A DNA stretch of 64,000 nucleotides from Chromatiales bacterium (GCA_020445605.1 JAGRGH010000050.1:1-64000); one strand, 5' to 3'; positions 18,388 to 26,962 are shown, numbered from the stretch's first letter. Made by a program: numbers and translations. Notes: generated by a model not told the origin, from the sequence alone.

Positions 18388-19454
18388 AGACGGGACGCTT
18401 CGATGGTCGCGACGATCCCCGCATCCGCCGCCGCCGGATCATCGCGATACAACTCGACACAGCGTATCCCGATGTCCAGCCAGTGCTCGCGCCCGCGCCC
18501 GACGGTGTCTCGAAGCGACCTGATCCCCCCGCCCTCGCGCCATGCCTCGTAGCCTCGCCACAGCGCCGGAAAAATCTCCTTGCGCATTCCGGTCAGGCCG
18601 CCAAACCAGAAGTGCAGCCGGGCGGCGTCGTCGGCATCGATCAGCGCAGGCAGGGTTTCGAGGCAATCGGCGAGGTGGTCGCGCACGGCGCGCAGCATGA
18701 TCTCGGCACGTGAACGCGGCAGCGAACAAAGCAGCTCGGGCCAGAATTCACCGAGCAGACGGCCGGCACGAACCTCGCCGATTTCGTGGCGACGCAGCGT
18801 GTCGAGCTCGCTGCGGGTCAGACGTTCGAGCGATTCGTCGAAGTCGTCGTCAAAATCGTAGAACGCGAATGCCCGGCCCAGCGCGGAATCCGGACGGCTC
18901 CAGCGCCAGACCTCCAGGCGTTCCCAGAGCATGCGTTGCAGGGATTCCCGGCGGATATAGATGACCTCGTCGCGCGTCATCGCCGGCGGCGACGTGAGAT
19001 CGCGTGCGTACTCTCGCCCGACGGTATGCACCGTGTAGCCGTCGCGCTGTTCCGTGGACTCACGCTCGCCGAGAAAGAAATGCGCGAGTGCGCCCGAGCC
19101 GTAACCGCCGCTGTAGACAAGGCCATCACGATCCAGTGCCGCGTTGATGCCTACATCGTCAAACGGGTCGAAGTCCTCGGCACCGATCACGACCGGGGCA
19201 AACGGCTCGGCTTCGAGGTCCTCGAGTTCGGCCTCGCGCTCGGCGAGCCATTGCCCGACTGCCTCGTTCGGCAGCGACGCGGTGAACGCCAGGCCCTGCG
19301 CCCAGCGGTAATATTCCCGCATTTTCATGAGGTAAACGCACATCGAGTAACGCGAGGTCGAATGCGCGTCGGCGATGTTGCAGTTGTGCTGAACGGCGCC
19401 ACGCAGGGTCGCGAGGCGAACGTCGGGATCGGTTCGGGAGACGCCGTCAGACAT
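18384..19454 (-). CDS. Conserved-looking protein of unknown function
   Basis: About 356 residues, soluble and acidic. Recognisable stretches: 'NIADAHSTSRYSMCVYLMKM', 'REYYRWAQGL', 'YSGGYGSGALAHFFLGERES' and 'RRHEIGEVRAGRLLGEFWPE'. I do not recognise a catalytic domain. The start is placed at ATG 19454 (MSDGVSRT); longer frames run into the divergent promoter. It begins the operon with the 2OG oxygenase and GNAT genes, and is divergent from the next unknown gene across about 80 bp. Confidence 0.68.
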   Translation of the reverse strand: MSDGVSRTDPDVRLATLRGAVQHNCNIADAHSTSRYSMCVYLMKMREYYRWAQGLAFTASLPNEAVGQWLAEREAELEDLEAEPFAPVVIGAEDFDPFDDVGINAALDRDGLVYSGGYGSGALAHFFLGERESTEQRDGYTVHTVGREYARDLTSPPAMTRDEVIYIRRESLQRMLWERLEVWRWSRPDSALGRAFAFYDFDDDFDESLERLTRSELDTLRRHEIGEVRAGRLLGEFWPELLCSLPRSRAEIMLRAVRDHLADCLETLPALIDADDAARLHFWFGGLTGMRKEIFPALWRGYEAWREGGGIRSLRDTVGRGREHWLDIGIRCVELYRDDPAAADAGIVATIEASRL

Positions 19455-19533
19455 GGGCGCAGGCATGGCTCGGGCGGACAGCCCGGGCGGTACAATACAC
19501 GCCCGGTGGGCAAACCCCAAGGCGCTTCAAGAA

Positions 19534-20103
19534 ATGGCGATTCGCATCAAGAGCCGCTGGCACGACTCGCAACGCAACGAGGCGGCCGACAAATCCCTGC
19601 ACGACGCCGCCGGCGCGCTGGCGTTCATCGCCTGGCGACTCGCGCTGGACAAGGCCAAGAACCTGCACGGCCAGGACTTCGTCTATCGCACCGATGGCCA
19701 GCGCGTCGCCGTGATCTGCGAATATCTCGCGTTCTGCGTACAGATCGCGGATCGGCTCGTGCATCGCATGGGTTACGACGACGGCGACCGTCGCGTGTTC
19801 ATCGAGGCCTTTGCACGACGCGTTGCCGAGCACGTGGAGGACAACGCGATTGATCTGTTCGGCCCCGGCGACTATCGCAGCGGTTTCATCGCGACGCTCA
19901 ATGAGCGCGCCGGAGAATACGCCGACTACGGTTACGACGATGACGGCCCGGCCTACTCGTTTCTGCACCTGCTCGGGCAGAAGATTCTCGGCATCATGGG
20001 CAGCGACCAGACCAACAAATGGGCGATCGATCAGGTCATGGAGATCGACGCGCCGGCCGTCGACGAGCGCCTGCGCAAGGCGCTGACGGATCTGTTGTCC
20101 TGA
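19534..20103 (+). CDS. Protein of unknown function
   Basis: A 189-residue mostly helical protein, 'MAIRIKSRWHDSQRNEAADK' at the start, then 'ALAFIAWRLALDKAKNLHGQ', 'VICEYLAFCVQIADRLVHRM' and 'YSFLHLLGQKILGIMGSDQ'. No membrane segment and no known motif that I can name. ATG 19534 chosen because upstream sequence holds a TACAAT -10-like box (19491-19496). It ends before a strong bidirectional terminator, so it is monocistronic. Confidence 0.7.
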   Translation: MAIRIKSRWHDSQRNEAADKSLHDAAGALAFIAWRLALDKAKNLHGQDFVYRTDGQRVAVICEYLAFCVQIADRLVHRMGYDDGDRRVFIEAFARRVAEHVEDNAIDLFGPGDYRSGFIATLNERAGEYADYGYDDDGPAYSFLHLLGQKILGIMGSDQTNKWAIDQVMEIDAPAVDERLRKALTDLLS

Positions 20104-20124
20104 CGCACCGCGAAACTCGGCCAC

Positions 20125-20153
20125 AAAAAAGGCGGCTCGCGGCCGCCTTTTTC
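20125..20153. terminator. Bidirectional intrinsic terminator
   Basis: A6-GGCGGC-TCGCG-GCCGCC-T5: a GC stem flanked by A and T runs, so it can end transcripts from both convergent neighbours (the unknown gene to the left and the small acidic protein gene to the right). Confidence 0.9.
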
Positions 20154-20199
20154 GTTTCTGGACGTTGACTGGCGCAACCCACCGGCTGCGCCGCCCGAA

Positions 20200-20400
20200 T
20201 CACTTCTTGATCCAGTTCTCGAAGTTGTCGGTCGAACGCTCCTCGCCATCCGAATAACCGGCCTCATAGGCCTCGGTGACGCGCTGTTCTTCGACCTTCG
20301 GGTTCTGCAGATAACCCGACATCCAGCCGATCATGTACTGCTGGTCAACGCCCATTTCTTCCATCTGCGTGACTGCGTCGTAGTAGGTCTGGTCAACCAT
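20200..20400 (-). CDS. Small acidic protein of unknown function
   Basis: A 66-residue acidic protein, 'MVDQTYYDAVTQMEEMGVDQ' then 'YMIGWMSGYLQNPKVEEQR' and 'VTEAYEAGYSDGEERSTDNF'. The two segments 'GWMSGY' and 'AYEAGYSDG' have the aromatic-x-x-G-Y look found in small ribosome-associated or regulatory proteins, but that is only a resemblance. ATG preceded by GGAG; terminator downstream; monocistronic. I do not recognise a family. Confidence 0.7.
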   Translation of the reverse strand: MVDQTYYDAVTQMEEMGVDQQYMIGWMSGYLQNPKVEEQRVTEAYEAGYSDGEERSTDNFENWIKK

Positions 20401-20703
20401 CGTTGTGTTGTCTCCGCGTAATCGTTTTGGAACACCAGATCGGCGCCGCCTTGCGAATGCAGCTCCGCTCGTCCGGATTGTCGTGTGGCCAACCGCAAGC
20501 CGCAGGCGGATGGGGGCCATGCTGCCGCGCAGTAACGCAGATCGTTGTCGGCACGCCTGTGGTTGTCAGGCGCATGATCCGCGCGGGCGCGACGCCCGCT
20601 GCCGTTTGGCGCTCGTCGAGCGCGCTGGCCGCGCAGTCGGGCAGCGCATTAGAATACTTTGCTTTGCTAATGAAGCGCAATCTCACGACCGTGATCTGAA
20701 TCA
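20401..20703. promoter_or_regulatory. Divergent intergenic region upstream of the MoxR/VWA pair
   Basis: About 300 bp without a gene. A CATTAG (20647-20652) ... CTAATG (20667-20672) inverted repeat with a 14-nt spacer overlaps a TAGAAT -10-like box roughly 50 bp before the ATPase start, a possible operator. The rest is GC-rich with no clear structure. Confidence 0.35.
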
Positions 20704-21753
20704 ATGCGTCCAGCCCAGCTCGCAACCGTCCTCGACCGGGAATTCTCCAGCGCCGACGCCGGCCATCACACGCCCGTGATGCTCTGGGGCCCGCCGGGCG
20801 TCGGCAAGTCGCAGATCGTCGCCCAGATCGGCGCCCGCCACGGCGCGCCGGTCATTGATATTCGCCTGTCGCAGATGGAACCCTCGGACCTGCGCGGAAT
20901 CCCGTTTAGGGCCGGCGACCTGGTCGAGTGGGCGGTGCCGGCCATGCTGCCCGACACGGGCCGCCACGGTCCGAAGGGCATCCTGTTCCTAGACGAGCTG
21001 ACTTCGGCCTCGCCAAGCGTCTCGGCGGCCGCCTACCAGCTGATCCTGGACCGTCGGCTGGGTGCCTACGAGGTGCCGGGTGGCTGGGCGATCTTCGCGG
21101 CCGGCAACCGTCAGGGCGACCGCGGCGTGACCTACACGATGCCGGCGCCGCTGGCGAACCGTTTCTCGCACTTCGAGTTCGAAACCAATCTGGACGACTG
21201 GGTCGCCTGGGCCTATGCGAACTCGATCAGCGAAACGGTGATCGCATTCCTGCGGTTCCGGCCCGAGCTGCTGTTCGATTTCGACCCCGCGCACAACCCG
21301 GTTGCGTTCCCCTCGCCGCGCTCCTGGGAATTCGCGCACCGCGCCATGGCGAAATTCGCCGACCGGCCGGACCTGCTGCAAGGGGCCTTGCAGGCCTGCG
21401 TCGGTCCCGCGGCCGGCATCGAGCTGAACGCCTTCCACCAAAACCTGGAGAAAATGCCGGACCTGGACGCCATCGTGCGTGGCGAAGAGATCGCGGTACC
21501 CAGGGAGATCGATCTTCAGTACGCGGTCGCCGCGGCGCTCGTCGGCCGGGCGATCCGCGCACGCGGCGAGTCCAACGCACGGACCGTGCTCGGCCACATA
21601 CTCGACTACGCCGCGCGGTTCCCGCAAAAGGAGATGGGCGTCATGCTCGTGTCGGACATGCACCGTGCCGTGGGTGCGGATCTCTTCGAGGTGCCGCAGT
21701 TCCAGTCCTGGGCAAAGAGCATCGCCGACGTGATGCTCTACGACGGTCGCTGA
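20704..21753 (+). CDS. MoxR-type AAA+ ATPase
   Basis: A 349-residue AAA+ protein: Walker A 'GPPGVGKSQIVA' (about 29-40), Walker B 'GILFLDELTSA', sensor-1 region 'WAIFAAGNRQGDR' and Arg-finger region 'PLANRFSHFEFE'. MoxR ATPases act as chaperones or metal/cofactor-loading machines with a VWA partner, which is encoded directly downstream with a TGATG overlap. It is different from CbbQ in the same window, which belongs to a shorter subfamily. The client protein is not identified. Confidence 0.9.
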   Translation: MRPAQLATVLDREFSSADAGHHTPVMLWGPPGVGKSQIVAQIGARHGAPVIDIRLSQMEPSDLRGIPFRAGDLVEWAVPAMLPDTGRHGPKGILFLDELTSASPSVSAAAYQLILDRRLGAYEVPGGWAIFAAGNRQGDRGVTYTMPAPLANRFSHFEFETNLDDWVAWAYANSISETVIAFLRFRPELLFDFDPAHNPVAFPSPRSWEFAHRAMAKFADRPDLLQGALQACVGPAAGIELNAFHQNLEKMPDLDAIVRGEEIAVPREIDLQYAVAAALVGRAIRARGESNARTVLGHILDYAARFPQKEMGVMLVSDMHRAVGADLFEVPQFQSWAKSIADVMLYDGR

Positions 21754-22961
21754 TGAAGCCCGAGGCGATCGAGACCAAACTCGCCGCGGCGCGCACACGC
21801 CTGATCCTCGACAAACCGTTTCTCGGCGCCCTAGTGCTGCGCCTGCCGCTGGTAGCGGCCGGCGACTGGTGCGAAACAACGGCTTCCGACGCGCGCAAGC
21901 TTTACTTCAACCCGGAATACATTGACAGCCTGAGCCTGTCCCAGACCCAGTTCGCCCTCGCGCACGAGGCCCTGCACTGCGCCCTGTCGCACTTCGCGCG
22001 CCGTGGTCACCGTCTCAAACACCGTTGGGACGTGGCCTGCGACTTCGCCGTGAATCCGCTGCTGATCGACGACGGACTCGAACCACCGCCGGGCATCCTG
22101 CACGAGCCCAGCTTCGCCGGCATGACGGCGGAGGAGATCTATCCGTACACGGACGATCTCGAAGACGTTGAGACCCACGACCAGCACCTCTGGGACGAAA
22201 CACCACAGAGCGAAGGCCGCGGCGAAGCCCCACCGCGCGGAAACGAACCCGGTGGCGATGGGCCAAAACACGAGCCCGACGAGGAGCGCTCCGGCTCCGG
22301 CGCGCCACCTCCACCACTCGCGCCGGACGAGGCCGACACGCTGTCCGTCCAGTGGCAGCAGCGCATGGCCGGCGCCGCACAGCAGGCCCTTGCGGCCGGC
22401 AAGCTCGGCGGCGCACTCGCGCGGATGCTCGACCACCTGCTGCAGCCACAGTTGCCGTGGCGCATGCTGCTGGCGCGCTACATGACGCCGCACGCACGCG
22501 ACGACTACAGCTACATGCGCCCGTCCCGCCGTGAGGGCAGCGCGATCCTCCCGTCGCTGCGCTCCAGCGAGATCAATGTCGCTGTGACCGTTGACACCTC
22601 GGGCTCCATCACACGTGCGGAGCTGGACGAGTTCCTTTCTGAAATCAATGCGTTGAAGGGCCTTCTTCGAGCGCGAGTCACGTTGATCGCCTGCGACGCC
22701 GAGATCTGCGGCGACGGGCCATGGCTATTCGAACCGTGGGAGCCACTGAAACTTCCGGAGCGCCTCGGTGGTGGTGGCGGCACACGCTTCACGCCGGCAT
22801 TCGAGTGGCTCGCCGGCCAGGATCGCGCGCCGGACCTGCTCGTCTACTTCACGGATGCCGTCGGAGAATTTCCGCCGCTTGCGCCCAACTACCCCGTGCT
22901 GTGGCTGGTCAAGGGGCGGCAAAGGGTGCCCTGGGGACAGCGCATCCAGCTGAACGGCTGA
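21753..22961 (+). CDS. VWA-like protein with HExxH motif (DUF2201-type)
   Basis: A 402-residue protein in three parts. The N-terminal metallopeptidase-like domain has a zinc-binding HExxH, 'LAHEALHCALSH' (His71, Glu72, His75). A Pro/Glu/Gly-rich linker (about 150-200) follows. The C-terminal VWA-like domain has 'VTVDTSGSIT' (MIDAS DxSxS, near residue 280) and 'LLVYFTDAVGEFPP'. The start codon overlaps the ATPase stop (TGATG), so the two are co-translated. I infer an AAA+/VWA chaperone pair; peptidase activity is unproven. Confidence 0.88.
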   Translation: MKPEAIETKLAAARTRLILDKPFLGALVLRLPLVAAGDWCETTASDARKLYFNPEYIDSLSLSQTQFALAHEALHCALSHFARRGHRLKHRWDVACDFAVNPLLIDDGLEPPPGILHEPSFAGMTAEEIYPYTDDLEDVETHDQHLWDETPQSEGRGEAPPRGNEPGGDGPKHEPDEERSGSGAPPPPLAPDEADTLSVQWQQRMAGAAQQALAAGKLGGALARMLDHLLQPQLPWRMLLARYMTPHARDDYSYMRPSRREGSAILPSLRSSEINVAVTVDTSGSITRAELDEFLSEINALKGLLRARVTLIACDAEICGDGPWLFEPWEPLKLPERLGGGGGTRFTPAFEWLAGQDRAPDLLVYFTDAVGEFPPLAPNYPVLWLVKGRQRVPWGQRIQLNG

Positions 22962-23068
22962 TTGAAACCGCTCTCAAGCTTTCCCGGACGGTCGCGTTGC
23001 GGACCGCCGGCCCGGGGTCGCTGATAAGCTTGGCGGAACCGTTGCCCGGCCGCGAGGTCCATCCCGGC

Positions 23069-24547
23069 GTGACCGTCAGCCAGCCATTGCGTTCTTGCCT
23101 TTGCGGCGCGCTGCTGTGCGTTGCCGGCGGCGCCGATCCGGCGCTGGCCGACGACGAACGTATCCGGCTGCCGGACATGGGCGATTCCTCGTCCACCGTG
23201 TACACGGCAGCGGACGATGCCAAGCTCGCGCGCGAGTTCATGCGCCAGATCCGCCGCCGCGCGAAGGTCATCGAGGACCCGGTGATCGCCGACTACGTCG
23301 CACGCCTCGGGGCGCGGCTGGCCGCCCATGCCGAAGACCCGTTGCGGGGTTTCACCTTCTTTGTACTGCTAGATCCGACAATCAATGCCTTCGCCGGACC
23401 CGGAGCCTACATCGGCGTGCACACGGGCCTGATCACGACCGCGCAGACCGAGGGTGAACTCGCGGCCGTGCTCGCGCATGAGATTGCCCACGTGACCCAG
23501 AACCACCTCTCGCGGCGGTTCGAGCTGGCGAGTCAGATGGCCCTGCCGACTGCGGCGGCGCTGATAGCCGCGATCGCGCTCGGCATGTCGGCGGGGGCCT
23601 CGGGTGGGATTGCGGCAGCGGCCGCCGTGCAAGCCGGCGCCCTGCAGCAGCAGATCAATTTCACGCGCGCCAACGAACAGGAAGCGGATCGGATCGGGCT
23701 TGCCCTGCTTGCCGGAACGGGGTTCGATCCCCGCTCGATGCCGGCCTTTCTCGAACAGATGCAGCGTGCGACCCAGATCGAGCAGACCAAGCTGCCCGAG
23801 TACCTGCTGACCCACCCCATCACCTCCAATCGCGTGGCCGACACCAGGGCCCGGGCCGAAACCTACCCGTACAAGCAGACCGAAAGCGAACTCGAATTTT
23901 TCATTGTGCGCGAGCGCATCGCGCTGGCCGACGAGACCCGCACCGACCTGGCCGTATCGCAGCGCCGCGCGGCGCTGGAGTCCGGGCGACACCGAAATGC
24001 CGACGCCGCCCGCTACGGGCTGGCCCTCGCGTTGTCGAGGGCCGGACGCCATGACGAAGCCGAGGCAGAGGCCGCCTCGCTCGCCCGCCGGCTTCCCGAC
24101 GAACCCACGATCGCCGCGCTGCGTGGGGAAGTCGCGTTTGCACGCGGCAATTTCGCCCAGGCGCGGAACCTTCTCGCCGGCGCGATTGCCACCCATCCCG
24201 GCAACCCGGTGCTCGCCGTGCCCTACGCACGGGCCCTGCTGGCCGTGAACGAGCCCGCCGAGGCCCGCAGGGTGCTCTCCCGTCTCATAGAAGATGGCTA
24301 TGGTGGGGTAGAGGTCTATCGGCTGGCGGCGGATGCAGCCAGCCGGGCCAACGACCTTGCCGACGGATACCTGTTCCAGGCCGAGTTTCATTACCTGTCG
24401 GGTAATACGGAAGCGGCAGTGCGACAACTAGAACTCGCACAGGGGCTCAAGAACGTGGATTTCTATCAGCGTGCACGAATCGACGCGCGCCTGAAGGAAG
24501 TTCGCGAGGTCCTGGCAGAGGAAAAAAAGGACAAGCGGACCGGTTAG
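23069..24547 (+). CDS. Periplasmic M48 metalloprotease with TPR domain (BepA-like)
   Basis: About 492 residues. Signal peptide 'LRSCLCGALLCVAGGADPALA', then an M48 domain with HEIAH (His137, Glu138, His141), the third ligand in 'NEQEADRIG', and a C-terminal run of TPR-like helices (about 290-490). BepA-type proteases assist or degrade outer-membrane proteins such as LptD and BAM substrates. The start is the GTG at 23069, which gives a proper signal peptide; longer frames extend into the VWA gene. The gene is followed by the sox cluster after 168 bp. Confidence 0.9.
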   Translation: MTVSQPLRSCLCGALLCVAGGADPALADDERIRLPDMGDSSSTVYTAADDAKLAREFMRQIRRRAKVIEDPVIADYVARLGARLAAHAEDPLRGFTFFVLLDPTINAFAGPGAYIGVHTGLITTAQTEGELAAVLAHEIAHVTQNHLSRRFELASQMALPTAAALIAAIALGMSAGASGGIAAAAAVQAGALQQQINFTRANEQEADRIGLALLAGTGFDPRSMPAFLEQMQRATQIEQTKLPEYLLTHPITSNRVADTRARAETYPYKQTESELEFFIVRERIALADETRTDLAVSQRRAALESGRHRNADAARYGLALALSRAGRHDEAEAEAASLARRLPDEPTIAALRGEVAFARGNFAQARNLLAGAIATHPGNPVLAVPYARALLAVNEPAEARRVLSRLIEDGYGGVEVYRLAADAASRANDLADGYLFQAEFHYLSGNTEAAVRQLELAQGLKNVDFYQRARIDARLKEVREVLAEEKKDKRTG

Positions 24548-24556
24548 ACATTCATG

Positions 24557-24715
24557 GTTGCAAAATGCAACTTGCATGCGAAATCAACGTCAAATCGTCT
24601 GCGAAATTTGCCTTGAGGCCGAATTGCGGTATGCTTGCAGGGCCTTGGAGGAGATTGTGGGCCCGGCCCCCGGAGCCCCGTTGAAACTACAACCCTAACC
24701 CTGAGGAGGAGCACC
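24557..24715 (+). promoter_or_regulatory. sox promoter region with overlapping palindromes
   Basis: GTTGCA-AAA-TGCAAC (24557-24571) overlaps ATGCAA-C-TTGCAT (24565-24577): two palindromes sharing a half-site. Further downstream TTGCCT (24608-24613), 16 bp and TATGCT (24630-24635) could be -35/-10. GAGGAGGA (24703-24710) is the soxX ribosome-binding site. The palindromes are candidate operators for the sox genes. Confidence 0.5.
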
Positions 24716-25075
24716 ATGCGGAAATCCGCGCTGCACCTGAAGGCTTCCGCCGTCGCGATCGCTCTCGCAGCGACACTGGCACCGTCACTCGGCTTTGCCG
24801 AAGGTGCCGCTGAGGAAGGCAAGAAGCTGGCAACCGACCGCAAGATCGGCAACTGTCTTGCCTGTCACATGATGGGTGACGGCGAGAGCCCCGGCGACAT
24901 CGGTCCACCGCTCGTCGCCATGCAGGCCCGTTTCCCCGATAAAGCCAAATTGCGCGACATGGTCTGGGACATGACCAAATACTACCCGGATACATTGATG
25001 CCGGCGTTTGGCAAATACGGCGCTATGAGTGAAGACCAGATCGACAAGGTCGTCGAATACATCTATACGCTGTAA
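24716..25075 (+). CDS. soxX: SoxX, c-type cytochrome subunit
   Basis: A 119-residue exported monoheme cytochrome: signal peptide to about residue 28, heme motif 'CLACH' (Cys47, Cys50, His51), and likely Met95 axial ligand in 'DTLMPAFGKYG'. SoxX pairs with SoxA; SoxAX attaches thiosulfate oxidatively to the SoxY cysteine in the periplasm. Strong ribosome site; first gene of soxXYZA. Confidence 0.95.
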   Translation: MRKSALHLKASAVAIALAATLAPSLGFAEGAAEEGKKLATDRKIGNCLACHMMGDGESPGDIGPPLVAMQARFPDKAKLRDMVWDMTKYYPDTLMPAFGKYGAMSEDQIDKVVEYIYTL

Positions 25076-25144
25076 CAGCGTTCGTGCGGGCGCTTGTCGT
25101 TCCGCCGCACCGTTACGTTTCCCAAAGATTCGAGGAGATACTCC

Positions 25145-25615
25145 ATGAGTGAAATCGACACCCGCCGGACCTTCCTGAAAGGTTCCATGGCGGCCGGCGC
25201 CGTAGGCGTTGCCATTGGTGCCGGTCTGTTGCACCCGGGCGTTGTGCTGGCGCGCAACGACAACGCGTTCATGGCCAAAGCATCTGGAGACGCGATGAGC
25301 GCCGCCTTCGGCTCCGGCGATTCCGCGGCCAGCGACGCGATCACAATCAAGGCCCCGGACATCGCCGAGAACGGCGCCGTCGTGCCGGTCACGGTTGAAA
25401 CGACCCTGGCCGCCGATGAAATTGCCATCCTTGCCGACAAGAACCCAACCCCGATGGCCGCACGGTTCATGCTGTCGTCGAGCGCCACGGGCGACGTTTC
25501 CACGCGCATCAAGATGGGCAAGACCGGCGATGTCATCGCCGTCGTCAAGTCTGGCGGCAAGCTCTATTCCGCCCGCAAGCCCGTCAAAGTCACCATCGGT
25601 GGCTGCGGCGGCTAA
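25145..25615 (+). CDS. soxY: SoxY, sulfur-carrier subunit
   Basis: A 156-residue carrier protein with a twin-arginine signal 'DTRRTFLKGSMAAGAVGVA' and the diagnostic C-terminal swinging arm ending GGCGG, whose Cys carries thiosulfate-derived sulfur. It dimerises with SoxZ. ATG 25145 with GAGGAG nearby; an earlier in-frame ATG at 25094 would add 17 residues before the Tat motif and is not needed. It lies between soxX and soxZ. Confidence 0.96.
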   Translation: MSEIDTRRTFLKGSMAAGAVGVAIGAGLLHPGVVLARNDNAFMAKASGDAMSAAFGSGDSAASDAITIKAPDIAENGAVVPVTVETTLAADEIAILADKNPTPMAARFMLSSSATGDVSTRIKMGKTGDVIAVVKSGGKLYSARKPVKVTIGGCGG

Positions 25616-25652
25616 GCCGCGCGCTGGCAACGAACACGAGAGGTAATCAAAC

Positions 25653-25964
25653 ATGTCCACGATCAAGATTCGCGCGAAGGCTTCCGGCGACGTCACGACT
25701 GTCAAATGCCTGGTCACGCATCCGATGGAAGTCGGCAACCGCAAGGACAAGGCCACCGGCAAGGAAATCGAGCCGCACTACATCACCGATGTGACGTGCA
25801 CCCACAACGGCAAAGAGGTTCTCTCGGCCGAATGGGGCGGCGGCGTCTCGAAGAACCCGTACCTGGCGTTTGGCTTCAAGGGCGGCGCTGCCGGTGACAC
25901 CGTTGTCGTCTCCTGGAAAGACAACAAGGGTGAAAGCGACTCGGAGGAGGCCAAGGTCGGCTGA
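25653..25964 (+). CDS. soxZ: SoxZ, partner of SoxY
   Basis: A 103-residue leaderless protein, exported as a complex with Tat-targeted SoxY. The immunoglobulin-like fold is indicated by 'IRAKASGDVTTVKCLVTHPM', 'EPHYITDVTCTHNGKEVLSA' and 'AAGDTVVVSWKDNKGESDSE'. It supports the sulfur-carrier SoxYZ on which all Sox reactions take place. Start preceded by AGAGG; 37 bp after soxY. Confidence 0.95.
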   Translation: MSTIKIRAKASGDVTTVKCLVTHPMEVGNRKDKATGKEIEPHYITDVTCTHNGKEVLSAEWGGGVSKNPYLAFGFKGGAAGDTVVVSWKDNKGESDSEEAKVG

Positions 25965-26053
25965 CCTTGCGCTGTCCGCAAGATAAAGGGTGCGCAGCCG
26001 GCCGAGAGCCGGCCGCGCACCCCACAAAACCCCGACTGGAGGAGAGTCCCGAA

Positions 26054-26890
26054 ATGAAAAGAATACTCATGGCTGCATCCGCGCTGGCGTTGTGTTGCGG
26101 TGTCACGGCACCTGCATTCGCCAGTCCGGCCGATGACATCGAAACCTACCGCAGCTACTTCATGAAGCGATTCCCGGGCGTGCCGTTGCAGGAATTTGCC
26201 AACGGCGTGTATGCCATCGATTCGGTTTCGCGCGAAAGCTGGGAAGCATTGGAAGAGTTTCCCCCGTACGAGCCGAACATCGACAAGGGCAAGGGCATCT
26301 GGAACCAGTCGTTCGCAAACGGCAAGTCCTTTTCCTCATGCTTCCCGAACGGTCCCGCCATCAACGGCAGCTACCCGTACTGGGACAAGGGCCGTGGCGA
26401 GGTCGTGACGCTGGCGCTCGCGCTGAACGAGTGTCTCGAAGCGAATGGCGAGAAACCCATGAAGTACAAGAAGGGTCCAATCGCCGATCTGCTCGCCTAT
26501 ATCGCATACGAGAGCCGTGGCCAGGTCACCAACGTGACGGTGCCGAGCGACGATCCGCGCGCCATGGAGGCCTACGAGGACGGCAAGCGGTTTTATTTCA
26601 CGCGCCGCGGCCAGTTCAATATGTCGTGCGCCCACTGCCACTTCAAGCATTCAGGCCAGCACCTGCGCACCGACGTGCTGAGCCCGATGCTGGGGCATAC
26701 AACCGGCTGGCCGGTGTACCGTTCGGCTTGGGGTGAACTCGGCACGCTGCACCGTCGCTACGATGGCTGCAACAAGCAGGTCCGTGCCGCACCGTTCAAG
26801 GCGCAGGGTAAGGAGTACCGCAATCTCGAGTACTTCATGACCCACGCCAGCAACGGCATCGAGTTCAACGGGCCGTCCGCTCGCAAGTAA
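26054..26890 (+). CDS. soxA: SoxA, c-type cytochrome (single heme motif)
   Basis: A 278-residue exported cytochrome with signal peptide 'KRILMAASALALCCGVTAPA', one heme motif 'CAHCH' (Cys192, Cys195, His196) and the active-site persulfide Cys239 in 'RYDGCNKQVRA'. The N-terminal half, which in diheme SoxA carries a second CxxCH, shows only a lone Cys96 ('FSSCFPNG'), so this is the monoheme type. It couples thiosulfate to SoxY together with SoxX. GGAGG site upstream. soxB, soxC and soxD are not adjacent. Confidence 0.95.
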   Translation: MKRILMAASALALCCGVTAPAFASPADDIETYRSYFMKRFPGVPLQEFANGVYAIDSVSRESWEALEEFPPYEPNIDKGKGIWNQSFANGKSFSSCFPNGPAINGSYPYWDKGRGEVVTLALALNECLEANGEKPMKYKKGPIADLLAYIAYESRGQVTNVTVPSDDPRAMEAYEDGKRFYFTRRGQFNMSCAHCHFKHSGQHLRTDVLSPMLGHTTGWPVYRSAWGELGTLHRRYDGCNKQVRAAPFKAQGKEYRNLEYFMTHASNGIEFNGPSARK

Positions 26891-26934
26891 CTCGTGCACG
26901 CCGTCAACGACCAGTTGACGGGAACTGCCGAAAC

Positions 26935-26962
26935 AAAGCCCGGGGAAGCCCGGGCTTTTTTA
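26935..26962 (+). terminator. Intrinsic terminator after soxA
   Basis: AAAGCCCGGG-GAAG-CCCGGGCTTT followed by further T residues. It closes the soxXYZA transcript; the A run on the other side lets it act on the convergent acyltransferase gene as well. Confidence 0.9.
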
